From Flavilitoribacter nigricans DSM 23189 = NBRC 102662 (lineage in GTDB: Bacteria; Bacteroidota; Bacteroidia; Chitinophagales; Saprospiraceae): 64,000 bases of DNA. The position numbers were made by a program, and so were the translations under genes. The first letter of the stretch is position 1, and each line of letters begins with the position of its first letter. A model generated the notes under the pieces. It did no database searches and had not been told where the DNA came from. It worked only from the letters and a program-made list of their open reading frames with translations. Positions 26,450 to 34,911 of the stretch are shown piece after piece. The stretch is taken from assembly GCF_002646595.1 (NCBI RefSeq), contig NZ_PDUD01000042.1, positions 53,275-117,274 of the forward strand. The letters are read 5' to 3'.

Positions 26450-28009
26450 CTATTGCGCCTGATTCCCCTCGCGGCTCCACCGCCGCCAATCTTCCAGATA
26501 ATAATCCAGCAAACGAGGCTGGTCGAGCGTATTGGTGTCAATCGCCGAGCCCGGGATGAGGTCTTTTTCGAAATATGTCAGCCGCCGCGCCGTACTGTCG
26601 CTGAGGAAGCGGCAGGGCACTTCGATCCGGACGGATTCCCGGAGCGAACGATTGGCAGCCAGCACGAATCCCCAGTCGCCGAAAGAAGGCACGTAAGTAT
26701 GGTAGGGGAGTACTTCCGTAAAACCGGCTGCTTCCAGACTGGCGGCGATACACCAGAAGGCATTGGTGGTGTGATAGGGACTGGCGGCCTGGGTCACAAA
26801 AACGCCGTTCGGTACCAGACGCCGGCGGGCCAGCGCATAGAATTCTTGGCTGTACAGCCGCGCCAAACTTTCGGAAGTAGGGTCGGGGAGGTCGGCGATG
26901 ATCACGTCGAACAATTCTTCGTATTGTCGGAGAAAAACAAAGGCATCTTCGGCTACAGTTTCCACCCTAGGATCAAATAGACTTTCCCTATTGAGTTCCC
27001 TTAGCTGTTCGTTGGAGCGGGCAATACGGAAAACTTCCGGATCGATATCGACGATAATAACCTGCTCTACCTCCGGGTATTTCAGCACTTCCCGGGCAGT
27101 GAGTCCTTCGCCGCCCCCGAGGATCAGCACTTTTTTCCGGTAATTGGCCCGACTCATTGCCGGATGCACCAGCGGCTCGTGGTAACGGTATTCATCGGTT
27201 GAGGAAAACTGAATGACCCGGTTGATGTACAGGCGCAGATCATCTCCGCCTTTGGTCAGCACCAGGTGTTGATAGGGTGTCGTTTTGGTGAATATGATCC
27301 GGTCCCGGTAAAAGGTGTCGCTCCAGGCCCTGAGCAGTTGACCGGCGGTGAGCAGCATGCCCGCCAGAAAGGTGATGGCCAGGATCACGCCCAGCCAGTA
27401 TTTTCTTTTTTTCGGACCGTCCAGCAGTTCCCGGAAGACACGCAGATTGATCACCCCCAGACTCAGGTTCACCAGACCGAAGATCAGCGAAGAATGGTAA
27501 ACGCCCAACCAGGGCAACAGAATGAACGGAAAGAGCAGGGTAGCGATCAGCCCGCCGATATAATCGAGTGATAGTACATTGGACAGGTTGATCTTCAGTG
27601 GGTAGTGTTTGGTCAGGATCCGACTGAGCAGGGGTACTTCCAGTCCCGTCAATAGACCGATGAGGGTGATCATCAGGATCATGACGAGATTGAAATGGGC
27701 GTAAGTGCTGTTGGCAAAAACGAAATACAGGATCGGTACGCTACATCCACCTACGAGACTCAGCAATACTTCCACTTCGATAAATCGCAGAATGAGCTGT
27801 CCGCCGAGCAAACGGGACAGGTAGGAGCCCAGGCCCATGGCCGCCAGATAGATACCGATCGTAATGGAGAACTGCTTGATACTGTCCCCCAGAAAATAAC
27901 TGGAGGTAGTACTGATCAACAGTTCGTAAATGATGGAACAGAGGCCGGCTACAAAAATATTGATGATCAGTACGGCCTTTTCTCCGGCGGTGCGGTCCTT
28001 GGAATTCAC
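26450..28009 (-). CDS. speE: Membrane-fused polyamine aminopropyltransferase (spermidine synthase-like)
   Basis: The 519-residue product has an N-terminal half with about seven membrane helices (residues 10-220) and a C-terminal spermidine-synthase fold. The latter shows the SAM-type nucleotide loop VLILGGGEGLTAREVLKYPEVEQVIIVDIDP (about 290-320) and the catalytic-loop region DVIIADLPDPTSESLARLYSQEFY (about 365-390). In true spermidine synthases the equivalent motif is D[ST]TDP; here DLPDP keeps the Asp residues. Membrane-fused forms are common in bacteria and their natural substrate is uncertain. It is convergent with the S9 peptidase, and no speD or polyamine gene is next to it. Confidence 0.85.
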   Translation of the reverse strand: MNSKDRTAGEKAVLIINIFVAGLCSIIYELLISTTSSYFLGDSIKQFSITIGIYLAAMGLGSYLSRLLGGQLILRFIEVEVLLSLVGGCSVPILYFVFANSTYAHFNLVMILMITLIGLLTGLEVPLLSRILTKHYPLKINLSNVLSLDYIGGLIATLLFPFILLPWLGVYHSSLIFGLVNLSLGVINLRVFRELLDGPKKRKYWLGVILAITFLAGMLLTAGQLLRAWSDTFYRDRIIFTKTTPYQHLVLTKGGDDLRLYINRVIQFSSTDEYRYHEPLVHPAMSRANYRKKVLILGGGEGLTAREVLKYPEVEQVIIVDIDPEVFRIARSNEQLRELNRESLFDPRVETVAEDAFVFLRQYEELFDVIIADLPDPTSESLARLYSQEFYALARRRLVPNGVFVTQAASPYHTTNAFWCIAASLEAAGFTEVLPYHTYVPSFGDWGFVLAANRSLRESVRIEVPCRFLSDSTARRLTYFEKDLIPGSAIDTNTLDQPRLLDYYLEDWRRWSREGNQAQ

Positions 28010-28330
28010 TGCTGATTAAATAATTTATATCTGGTGATGGAAGGTTATGAAATGATAATTATCGGTCCGGTTCAACGACCGGTTTCCCTTTGGTGACCAT
28101 AATAGCATCAATGATCCTTTCTCCGGTTAACACTTCGATGGATAAAGGTAGGAAATAGATAGGGTTCAACATTCATCCGTTGTTTCGATATGTATTTGAA
28201 AATATATCGCTATCTTGTTGAAGATAGACTCGGCGATTACTGGGGCTCGATCAGCTACCGGAAAAAGACTTTCGGCAAACGTTAAGCGACCAGTATCGGC
28301 AACTTCAAGCAGCAAGCCTTCTTTGGCAAA
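28010..28330 (+). other. Leader region with possible RNA structure
   Basis: The spacer holds the leader of the membrane-protein/THEP1 operon. TACTGG (about 28237) and CCAGTA (about 28291) could close a domain that contains CCGGAAA pairing with CTTTCGG, so a structured leader is possible. A 31-codon ORF from an ATG at about 28191 (MYLKIYRYLVEDRLGDYWGS...) also fits inside, but nothing supports its translation. I do not recognise a known riboswitch class. Confidence 0.3.
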
Positions 28331-29386
28331 ATGAAAACTAAAACACCGACCATCCGAACGCTGTACGGTATCGATGAGCAGGCCGTATTGACCCGACTGA
28401 CGGCCCTCTGGGCGCTCAACGAAGCGGGGTTGGGTGGGTTGATGCATCTTTTCCGTTCGCCTTTCACGGGGATCTTTGTCGGGGGTGGAGCGGTCCTGCT
28501 GATCGCCCTGATCGGTTATTTGGCCAAAAAGCCGGCGGTCGCCATTCCGCGGGCCTTGCTGCTGGTATTGATCATCAAGGGCATGGTCAGTCCTCATTCT
28601 CCTCTGCCGGCCTACATTGCAGTGACGTTCCAGGGATTACTGGGCGCTTTGCTGTTTTCGGTCCTGCCGTCTTTCCGGTTGGCGGCCTTGCTACTGGGAA
28701 TTTGTGCCCTGCTGGAAGCGGCGCTGCAGAAATTGCTGGTGCTCACTCTGCTGTTCGGTATGCCTCTCTGGGAATCCCTGGATGCCTTTTTCGATTCGGT
28801 GTTACAAAAATTCGGGGTACTGGAGACCGGTTCAGGGGTAAATAGCAGTTTGTGGATCGTAGGCTTTTACGTCGGAATTTATCTGATCTGCGGCATCCTT
28901 ATCGGCTGGCTGGCCGGTCGGCTACCCGACCGGGTATTTGCTGCTGCCGGGCGTTTGGAATTACCTAAACTCACGCTGCATGAAGATTCGCCGACGAGCG
29001 GAAAAAAACGCCGGCCACTCTGGAAACGCGCCACCTTCCGGTGGATCATCCTGAGTTTACTGGCGGTGCTGGCGATCTATTACTTCGTACCGCAAAGTCG
29101 GGCCTGGTTGCAACCGCTTTGGCTCATACTCCGGGTATTTGGGATCATGGCCATCTGGTATTTTTTACTGGCCCCGGTCCTGATGCGGCTATTGCAGCGT
29201 TTTTTGCGCAAGAAGGCTTCCGAATACCACGCCGAAGTAGCGGCGGCTCTGGACTTGCTTCCGGCCTTTCGTGCCCTGGCGCGGGTTGCCTGGGAAGAGA
29301 CCCGGGAAATACCGGGTTGGAAAAGATGGCAGGAATTTGCGGTGCGGATCGTAACTTACGCTTTACTCTATACCCCTAAAAGATAA
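28331..29386 (+). CDS. Polytopic membrane protein of unknown function
   Basis: The 351-residue protein has about eight hydrophobic segments (for example GIFVGGGAVLLIALIGYLA, ALLLVLIIKGMVSP, LWIVGFYVGIYLICGILIGWLAG, FRWIILSLLAVLAIYYFV), with a basic cytoplasmic loop near 215-235. Conserved-looking SPHSPLPAYIAVTFQGLLG resembles substrate-specific subunits of small-molecule importers, but I cannot name the family. It ends four bases before the THEP1-like NTPase gene, so the two are almost surely an operon, suggesting the NTPase serves this membrane protein or its pathway. Confidence 0.75.
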   Translation: MKTKTPTIRTLYGIDEQAVLTRLTALWALNEAGLGGLMHLFRSPFTGIFVGGGAVLLIALIGYLAKKPAVAIPRALLLVLIIKGMVSPHSPLPAYIAVTFQGLLGALLFSVLPSFRLAALLLGICALLEAALQKLLVLTLLFGMPLWESLDAFFDSVLQKFGVLETGSGVNSSLWIVGFYVGIYLICGILIGWLAGRLPDRVFAAAGRLELPKLTLHEDSPTSGKKRRPLWKRATFRWIILSLLAVLAIYYFVPQSRAWLQPLWLILRVFGIMAIWYFLLAPVLMRLLQRFLRKKASEYHAEVAAALDLLPAFRALARVAWEETREIPGWKRWQEFAVRIVTYALLYTPKR

Positions 29387-29390
29387 TCTC

Positions 29391-29897
29391 ATGTCCTTCG
29401 ATTTTTTCATTTTCACCGCACCGGTTAAAGCCGGAAAAACGACCAGCCTGATGAACTGGGCCAAAGACAAACCGGGCCTGGGCGGTTTCCTTGCACCGGA
29501 TATCGACGATGTGCGTCACCTCTATACGCTGGGCGACCGCCGCTTGCACCAGTTCCAGTTGCAGGATGAATTGGTAACCGAATGTGCACCGGAGGAAATT
29601 GTCAACATCCACCGCTTCAATTTTTCGGCCGAAGCTTTTGCCATGGCCCGCCGGACGCTCCTGGAAGACCTGCAGCGGGGCTACGAATGGATCATAGTGG
29701 ACGAAGTTGGTAAACTGGAACTGCGAGGCGAAGGACTGGAACCCGCCATTAGAGAGGCCGTAGAAATGGTTAAGTCCGGCCGGGCCCGGGGCAAATTGCT
29801 GATGGTGGTCCGCGACGAACTTGTTGCTAAGGTGATGCAACACTACCGGCTCTGGAATTGCCGGATCATTCGCCTGGGTGATGGTATGCCGGACTGA
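29391..29897 (+). CDS. THEP1-like P-loop nucleoside-triphosphatase
   Basis: This 168-residue protein has a Walker A motif APVKAGKTTSL (residues 9-19) and a Walker B region WIIVDEVGKLELRGEG (about 100-115), the signature of the THEP1/nucleoside-triphosphatase family. These enzymes hydrolyse NTPs in vitro; their cell role is unsettled. The length is typical. It follows the membrane protein gene with a 4-base gap and is convergent with the CHAT protease gene, whose stop is 22 bases away. Confidence 0.82.
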   Translation: MSFDFFIFTAPVKAGKTTSLMNWAKDKPGLGGFLAPDIDDVRHLYTLGDRRLHQFQLQDELVTECAPEEIVNIHRFNFSAEAFAMARRTLLEDLQRGYEWIIVDEVGKLELRGEGLEPAIREAVEMVKSGRARGKLLMVVRDELVAKVMQHYRLWNCRIIRLGDGMPD

Positions 29898-29919
29898 AGT
29901 ATGGTTTCCCAGAATAGGA

Positions 29920-30909
29920 TCACATCACCCGCTTCCCATCTTTAAAATAGATAAATCTGTCTTCGGGCTCGTCGTAGCTCATTGCCTGGTTGACACCATT
30001 ATCCCAGGCGGCTTCAATATCTCCCCGGGTACGGGTCAAAAAGGAATAAAATCCGTTGGCAAAAGCGATGGCTGCTTCGTCATTAATGGAGGAAGTGGTG
30101 CCGATCACATGGGGGACCAGTTCGGCCAGCGCCTGGGCCTGAGCTTCGGAATAACAGGAGTTGAAGATCACCGCCTGGATCGGGATCTGGTGCCGGTTGA
30201 TCATGGAATTAAAAACCCTCCTGATAACGGAAGTCTTCACAAAGTGGGACTCTCGCCCGTCCTCACTGGTGAGAATGATGCCGGTACTTTCCTGCGGGTC
30301 CGGTGCCTCTTCCAGAGCCTGCCCGCGACTGCCGGCGTTTTGGATAGCGGCCGTACTGATGTCGCCGTGGCCGGAAAAATGAACGATTAAAGGCTTTTCA
30401 TCAAAAAGCGCTTCGGAAAATTTGGAAAGCGTCACGGCCCAGCGGGATTTTATGGGGAAATCACCGGCGTGATCTGAATTCTGGATCTGCGTAGAGATCC
30501 GGCTGTGTTCTTTTTCCAGTTGGAGTTTGCCGGTATCGCTGGGATTGGAGGTCAGCATCAGGATCTTTAAGATCTCATTTGCCGGATTGACCGGCGGTTC
30601 GGGCAGATCATCGTCCGTAAGAATGATAGCTTCATTGGCCTGTTGCATGATGTCGGGGCTGTATCCGGGAAAACTGCTCAGGAGCTGCTGCAGAGCCTGA
30701 CGGATCTGGTTGCGGGTGCGGCTGTAAAATTCCGAGCTGATGGTATGGTTCCGGTTGCTTTTTTCATTGCCGTTAAACCGGCTGGATTGGTGAATGAGCT
30801 GGTTGGAATATTTGCTGTTACCATTTTTATGATCGTAGGCCATCATACCTTTGATAGCGATGGCCAGTTCGTCTTCTATTAGGGCTTTTTGGATATCTAC
30901 GAGGTTCAT
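29920..30909 (-). CDS. CHAT caspase-like protease with N-terminal effector-associated domain
   Basis: The 329-residue protein has a helical N-terminal domain (about 3-80) with the pattern of EAD11-type domains: ALIEDELAIAIKGMM, then SNQLIHQSSRFNGNEK, then RTRNQIRQALQQLL. It is followed by a CHAT/caspase-like domain (about 112-320). The catalytic dyad is visible as His181 in VHFSGHG and Cys252 in AVIFNSCYSE, both preceded by the expected hydrophobic strands; ILMLTSNPSDTGKLQLEKEHSRI opens the fold. EAD-CHAT proteins are known members of predicted bacterial conflict systems in which the EAD recruits the protease to a partner. No partner is encoded next door, but an EAD11 protein is encoded at 56211-56609. 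Confidence 0.88.
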   Translation of the reverse strand: MNLVDIQKALIEDELAIAIKGMMAYDHKNGNSKYSNQLIHQSSRFNGNEKSNRNHTISSEFYSRTRNQIRQALQQLLSSFPGYSPDIMQQANEAIILTDDDLPEPPVNPANEILKILMLTSNPSDTGKLQLEKEHSRISTQIQNSDHAGDFPIKSRWAVTLSKFSEALFDEKPLIVHFSGHGDISTAAIQNAGSRGQALEEAPDPQESTGIILTSEDGRESHFVKTSVIRRVFNSMINRHQIPIQAVIFNSCYSEAQAQALAELVPHVIGTTSSINDEAAIAFANGFYSFLTRTRGDIEAAWDNGVNQAMSYDEPEDRFIYFKDGKRVM

Positions 30910-31034
30910 GAATAGTTAGTTCGGGATGTGGATGAGCGGCTAATATAATGAATTCAACTTATCGGTCCAATATTTTGCATACACGGGGTCTTACCCGACC
31001 GGATGCGGGGATAAATGCATCTTTTTTCCACTTG

Positions 31035-31080
31035 TGACCAAGTAGTCATATTTTCTTGTATATTTGTGACCAAGCAGTCA
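31035..31080 (+). promoter_or_regulatory. Twin TetR-type operators flanking a -7 element
   Basis: Two dyads, TGACCAAGTAGTCA (31035-31048) and TGACCAAGCAGTCA (31067-31080), have centres 32 bases apart, about three helical turns. They lie inside a longer direct repeat (TGTGACCAAGYAGTCATATTT). The -7-like TATATTTG (31059-31066) sits exactly between them, five bases before the second dyad ends the spacer to the tetR ATG at 31086. This is the layout of an autoregulated TetR promoter driving the exporter operon. Confidence 0.8.
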
Positions 31081-31085
31081 TATTT

Positions 31086-31754
31086 ATGCCAAAAACGACA
31101 TTTCTAAATCTAAAAGAAGAGAAAAGGCTGGCCATCACCCGCGCTTTTCTGCGGGAGTTTTCCAATACCAGTTACGACGATGCCTCCATTACCACCGTGG
31201 TGAAGGAGCTGGGTATCGCTAAGGGAAGCGTGTACCAGTATTTCGAGGATAAGGAGGACCTGTTCATTTATCTGATCCAGGTTTGTTCCGGAGTGAAAAT
31301 GGAATATGTCGGGAATGTCCGGCGCGCTGATTACGCCAACTATTGGGACTATTTCCGCGTGCTTTTTGAAACAGGGCTGCAATTTGACCGGGAGCACCCG
31401 CTGGAGAGCGGTTTTCTGCACAATCTCGCCAAAAGTATGGATTCACCTTCCGTCCGGCACCTGTTCCGGCAGATGCAGGAGGATACCTTCCAGTATTTCG
31501 TCAGAACGGCCGAAGAAGAAGTGGCCGCCGGGCACTTTCGGGAAGACGTACCGCCCCATACCATGGGTTTCCTGCTCTACAAGGCCGGACTGGCCATTCA
31601 GGAGCAGGTGCAGGTGATGGAGAAAATGGACCTGGAGACCAGCAAACAGGAGGGGCGGGCTATCTACCACGGGAAGGAGGAATTACTCCTGCGTACCGTA
31701 GACGAATACATCCAATTGCTTCGAAAATCCTTTGATCGCGATGATAAACGTTGA
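31086..31754 (+). CDS. TetR family transcriptional regulator
   Basis: The ATG at 31086 gives 222 residues with an N-terminal HTH of the TetR type: KRLAITRAFLREFSNTSYDDASITTVVKELGIAKGSVYQYFEDKEDLFIYLI (about 12-62, the last part being the recognition helix and TetR hallmark). The helical C-terminal domain would bind an unknown ligand. It overlaps the next gene by 14 bases and is followed by an ABC ATPase and two permeases, so it probably represses this exporter operon and itself through the twin operators. A TTG at 31056 inside the promoter is not a credible start. Confidence 0.93.
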   Translation: MPKTTFLNLKEEKRLAITRAFLREFSNTSYDDASITTVVKELGIAKGSVYQYFEDKEDLFIYLIQVCSGVKMEYVGNVRRADYANYWDYFRVLFETGLQFDREHPLESGFLHNLAKSMDSPSVRHLFRQMQEDTFQYFVRTAEEEVAAGHFREDVPPHTMGFLLYKAGLAIQEQVQVMEKMDLETSKQEGRAIYHGKEELLLRTVDEYIQLLRKSFDRDDKR

Positions 31755-32592
31755 TGCACTGACCTATACTTATCCGGGGAATACGGAACCTACCCTGAAG
31801 GGCCTGCAGTTTTCCATACCCCGCGGTTCTATTTTCGGTTTTCTCGGTCCGTCCGGTGCCGGGAAGAGTACCGCCCAGCGGATCCTTTACAAAATATTGC
31901 CGGGTTTCAGCGGAGAAGTGAACGTAAACGGAAAGCCATTAGCCGACTGGGGGCGGGAATACTTCGCCGGGATCGGTGTCGGCTTCGAACTGCCCAATCA
32001 CTACCTGAAACTCAGCGGCCGGGAAAATCTGGACCTTTTTGCCTCCATGTACGAAGGGGTGACGATCCGGGACCGGGATGAATTATTCGCCATGGTCGAT
32101 CTGCAGGATGCCGCCGATAAGCCGGTAGAAACCTACTCCAAGGGTATGAAGATGCGGTTGAACTTCATCCGCGCCATCCAGCACGATCCGGATATCCTGT
32201 TTTTTGACGAGCCGACCTCCGGTCTGGATCCGATCAACGCCGGAAAGATCAACCAGCATATTCTCGACCTCAGGGCCCGCGGCAAGACCATCTTCATCAC
32301 CACCCATAATATGAACACCGCCGATAAACTCTGCGATACGGTCAGTTTCCTGGCGGACGGCGAGATCAAAGCCACCGACTCACCGGAAAACCTGCGAAAA
32401 AACTACGGGAAGGAAGCTGTACGAGTCACGCTGGAAAGCGGTGAATCCCGGGAGTTCGCCCTGCCGCAACTGGGTTTTAACGAACAATTTTCGGATTTCC
32501 TCAAACAGGGAACGGTCAGGAATATCGCAACGCTGGATGCCTCGCTGGATGAAGTGTTTATTGCCGTCACCGGAAAAAGCCTGCAGCCATGA
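31741..32592 (+). CDS. ABC transporter ATP-binding protein (drug-export type)
   Basis: The 283-residue ATPase has Walker A GPSGAGKST, a signature motif of the form YSKGMKMRL in place of LSGGQ, Walker B ILFFDEPTSGLD and the H-loop TTHNM. The C-terminal tail (about 215-283) is the regulatory extension common in ABC-2 exporters. The ATG at 31741 is chosen over a TTG at 31732. The gene overlaps both the regulator (14 bases) and the first permease (4 bases), so translation is coupled. Similar TetR-ABC-permease-permease sets are annotated as fluoroquinolone or multidrug exporters, but the cargo is unknown here. Confidence 0.92.
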   Translation: MINVDALTYTYPGNTEPTLKGLQFSIPRGSIFGFLGPSGAGKSTAQRILYKILPGFSGEVNVNGKPLADWGREYFAGIGVGFELPNHYLKLSGRENLDLFASMYEGVTIRDRDELFAMVDLQDAADKPVETYSKGMKMRLNFIRAIQHDPDILFFDEPTSGLDPINAGKINQHILDLRARGKTIFITTHNMNTADKLCDTVSFLADGEIKATDSPENLRKNYGKEAVRVTLESGESREFALPQLGFNEQFSDFLKQGTVRNIATLDASLDEVFIAVTGKSLQP

Positions 32593-33290
32593 CCGCTTTT
32601 TTTCAACAACTCCGCTGGCAGTTTGTCCTGTTGCAAAAAAATAACATCGTCGGCATCAGTATCGGCGTCACGCTGATCTACGCGGCCATTCTGTATTTTC
32701 TGCGGGACAATAGCCAGATCGATAAGGTACTGGTTGCTCTGGTGCTGAACGACCCATCGGTGATCGGATACTTTTTCATTGCGCTGGCCTTTTACACGGA
32801 AAAGAAGCACCATTTGCTCGCGCCGCTATTTATCACTCCGGTCCGTCGGCATATTCATCTGCTGGCCAGGGTACTGGCTCTGAGTATTGTTGGTGTATTG
32901 TGTTCGCTTGGCCTGGCCGTTTCGGTGGCGCTGACCGATCTGTATTTTACGGAATTCATTCTGGGGTCTTTTGGCATCTGTGCATTGTCCATCCTGCTGG
33001 GCATCATTATGATGCGGTATTCGGATGAGTTTCTCAAATTTTCCATGCTGTCTGCCCCGGTCTTTCTGTTGTTCATCAATTTACCCTTGATCCAGTACCT
33101 GGGGGCGGTCGACCTGGGTTTCGGGGCCTGGCTGTTGCCCATCCAGGGGAGCCTGGATCTGATCGACTTTGGCATTAGCGGCGGCAGTTACCGGCCTTTT
33201 TACGTTTTTCCGGTGCTGTTGATCCTGCTGCCGGTTTTCTATTTTTTGGCGTACCGGACCTACTACGAGGAGGTCCTCAAAGCATCCTGA
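32589..33290 (+). CDS. ABC transporter permease (first of two)
   Basis: The 233-residue protein has six predicted membrane segments (for example NIVGISIGVTLIYAAILYF, ALSIVGVLCSLGLAVSVAL, ICALSILLGIIMM, FPVLLILLPVFYFLAYR) and an ABC-2-type size and layout. Its ATG overlaps the stop of the ATPase gene (ATGA) and it is followed one base later by a second permease, so the exporter is likely a heterodimer of permeases with an ATPase dimer. Confidence 0.85.
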   Translation: MTAFFQQLRWQFVLLQKNNIVGISIGVTLIYAAILYFLRDNSQIDKVLVALVLNDPSVIGYFFIALAFYTEKKHHLLAPLFITPVRRHIHLLARVLALSIVGVLCSLGLAVSVALTDLYFTEFILGSFGICALSILLGIIMMRYSDEFLKFSMLSAPVFLLFINLPLIQYLGAVDLGFGAWLLPIQGSLDLIDFGISGGSYRPFYVFPVLLILLPVFYFLAYRTYYEEVLKAS

Positions 33291-33291
33291 A

Positions 33292-34002
33292 ATGAGCCGA
33301 TTGCTACAACTTTCCGTCACAGATTTTAAACTGATCTTCCGCGAGCCCTCCCTGCGGGCTTTTTTCATTTTGCCATTCATTCTCTTTGTGGTGTTCCTGT
33401 GGTTCTTTCCGATGCTGGTCGACCGCTATGATTTTCTGCAACCCTACGTGCCGCTCATCCTCATGGTGGGAGTGATCGAGAATACCCAACTTTTCAGTTT
33501 TATCAGTAGCATGGTACTCATCGACGAAAAGGAATCCAACGTAGCGGTGAATTACGGGATCGTTCCGATCGGCCCGAACGCTTTTGTGTTTTCCCGCCTG
33601 ATCTTACCCTATCTGATCACGGTAGCCCTCAACCTGATATTTTTGGCCTGGCAACCTTTCTACGATTTTCCTTTCGGTCAGGAATTATTGCTGTCTGTGG
33701 TGGTCTCACTGGTCGTACCGGTCTACGTACTGGCCCTCAACGCACTGGTGGATAATAGGATGAAAGGGATGATCTACATCAAAGCCTTCAATATGATCGT
33801 GCTGGTCCCGCTGGCGGCTTTCTTCGTGCCGGCCGCTTACCGCCATCTATTCGGGTTGCTGCCGACGCACTGGATCTTCCAGGGTATTCAGGAAATGACC
33901 GAAGGCCAGTCCGGAGCGATGTATTTGACGATAGGTTTGGTTTATTTGGCGCTGCTGTTGGTAGTAGCCACTAAAAAATTCCTGGCCTATCATTTCCGAT
34001 AG
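33292..34002 (+). CDS. ABC transporter permease (second of two)
   Basis: This 236-residue membrane protein has about six hydrophobic helices (LRAFFILPFILFVVFLWFF, VPLILMVGVIENTQLFSFI, LILPYLITVALNLIFLAW, ELLLSVVVSLVVPVYVLAL, FNMIVLVPLAAFFVPAAY, LTIGLVYLALLLVVAT) and completes the exporter operon. It is not closely similar to the first permease at the sequence level, but it has the same size and topology. It ends 21 bases from the stop of a convergent lipoprotein gene. Confidence 0.85.
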   Translation: MSRLLQLSVTDFKLIFREPSLRAFFILPFILFVVFLWFFPMLVDRYDFLQPYVPLILMVGVIENTQLFSFISSMVLIDEKESNVAVNYGIVPIGPNAFVFSRLILPYLITVALNLIFLAWQPFYDFPFGQELLLSVVVSLVVPVYVLALNALVDNRMKGMIYIKAFNMIVLVPLAAFFVPAAYRHLFGLLPTHWIFQGIQEMTEGQSGAMYLTIGLVYLALLLVVATKKFLAYHFR

Positions 34003-34023
34003 CGTTTCTTAGCTCGATTTTAT

Positions 34024-34782
34024 TTAAAACATCGCTTTAACGATGGGGAGCATCAGGTCGACCCATTTGGCGTACATCTCCCCGGAAGGGTGCAGTCCGT
34101 CCGATGCGATCAGCGAAGTATCGTTGGCCGCCTGCCGGCTGATCTGGGTAATGTTCAAAAAGCGGACTTCGTAAGCGAGGCAGATCTGCGCAGCTGCATC
34201 GTTGAAGGCATCGATCTCCTCACCGACACGCTGGGCCTGTTCTTCACTGGACACAAAAGGCGTGACGCCGTAATCCGGAATGGAAAGGACCAGGACTCGA
34301 TCCGCGCGCCCTCCGGCCAGTTCCAGCGCCCGCAGCAATAACACCGTGAATTCCTCCTGATAATTTTCCAGCGACCGTCCCCGGTACTGGTTATTGACCC
34401 CAATCAGCAGACTGACCAGATTGTAGGTGCTGTCCGGCGGATCGGCTTTGAGGATACCCGCCAGCAATTCATCGGTTGTCCAGCCGGTACGGGCGATGAT
34501 ATTGAGCTCGGCCACTTCAAAACTGTCCTGCTCCAATCGGGCCGATAACTGCACCGGAAAACGATCCGATTCGGGTACGGACTGACCGATGGTATAGCTA
34601 TCCCCGAGGGCCAGATAATGAATAGCGTTGGCCGACACGGTACTGGTATCCGGCCGGTTTACCGGTGGATCCGGATCGGTGATCATGATCGGTTCTTTTT
34701 TACAGGCCTGGCTACCCAACCAAATGGTCAGAATGGTGATTACTATTAGCAGTGTCCGATTTTCGGAGCCGGTACGGTACAT
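34024..34782 (-). CDS. SGNH/GDSL hydrolase lipoprotein
   Basis: The 252-residue product has a lipoprotein signal (LLIVITILTIWLGSQAC) and the SGNH blocks: YLALGDSYTIGQ (block I, nucleophile Ser), LLIGVNNQYRG (block III with Asn) and ASDGLHPSG (block V, Asp and His). A proline-rich linker near 30-45 separates the lipid anchor from the catalytic domain. SGNH enzymes hydrolyse esters such as acetylated sugars or lipids; the substrate here is open. It is divergent from manA. Confidence 0.9.
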   Translation of the reverse strand: MYRTGSENRTLLIVITILTIWLGSQACKKEPIMITDPDPPVNRPDTSTVSANAIHYLALGDSYTIGQSVPESDRFPVQLSARLEQDSFEVAELNIIARTGWTTDELLAGILKADPPDSTYNLVSLLIGVNNQYRGRSLENYQEEFTVLLLRALELAGGRADRVLVLSIPDYGVTPFVSSEEQAQRVGEEIDAFNDAAAQICLAYEVRFLNITQISRQAANDTSLIASDGLHPSGEMYAKWVDLMLPIVKAMF

Positions 34783-34872
34783 CTTAAAGGTATTTTACGG
34801 ATCGGTTTCCTTTTAAACAGATTTGCGGCAATAAGTTTAGGTGATCCTGCAAATAACTCAGCTCGGGCCTTT

Positions 34873-34880
34873 TATCTTTA
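34873..34880 (+). promoter_or_regulatory. Candidate -7 promoter element for manA
   Basis: TATCTTTA lies 31 bases before the manA ATG and differs from the TAnnTTTG consensus only in the last base. A matching -33 TTG is not obvious. Confidence 0.35.
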
Positions 34881-34911
34881 CGCGATCAGATCAATTGAAA
34901 TCAAATCCTAT

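Noticed and set aside
28191..28286. 31-codon ORF in the leader of the membrane-protein/THEP1 operon
   Set aside because: It reads plausibly but lacks any independent support; the region may be structured RNA instead.
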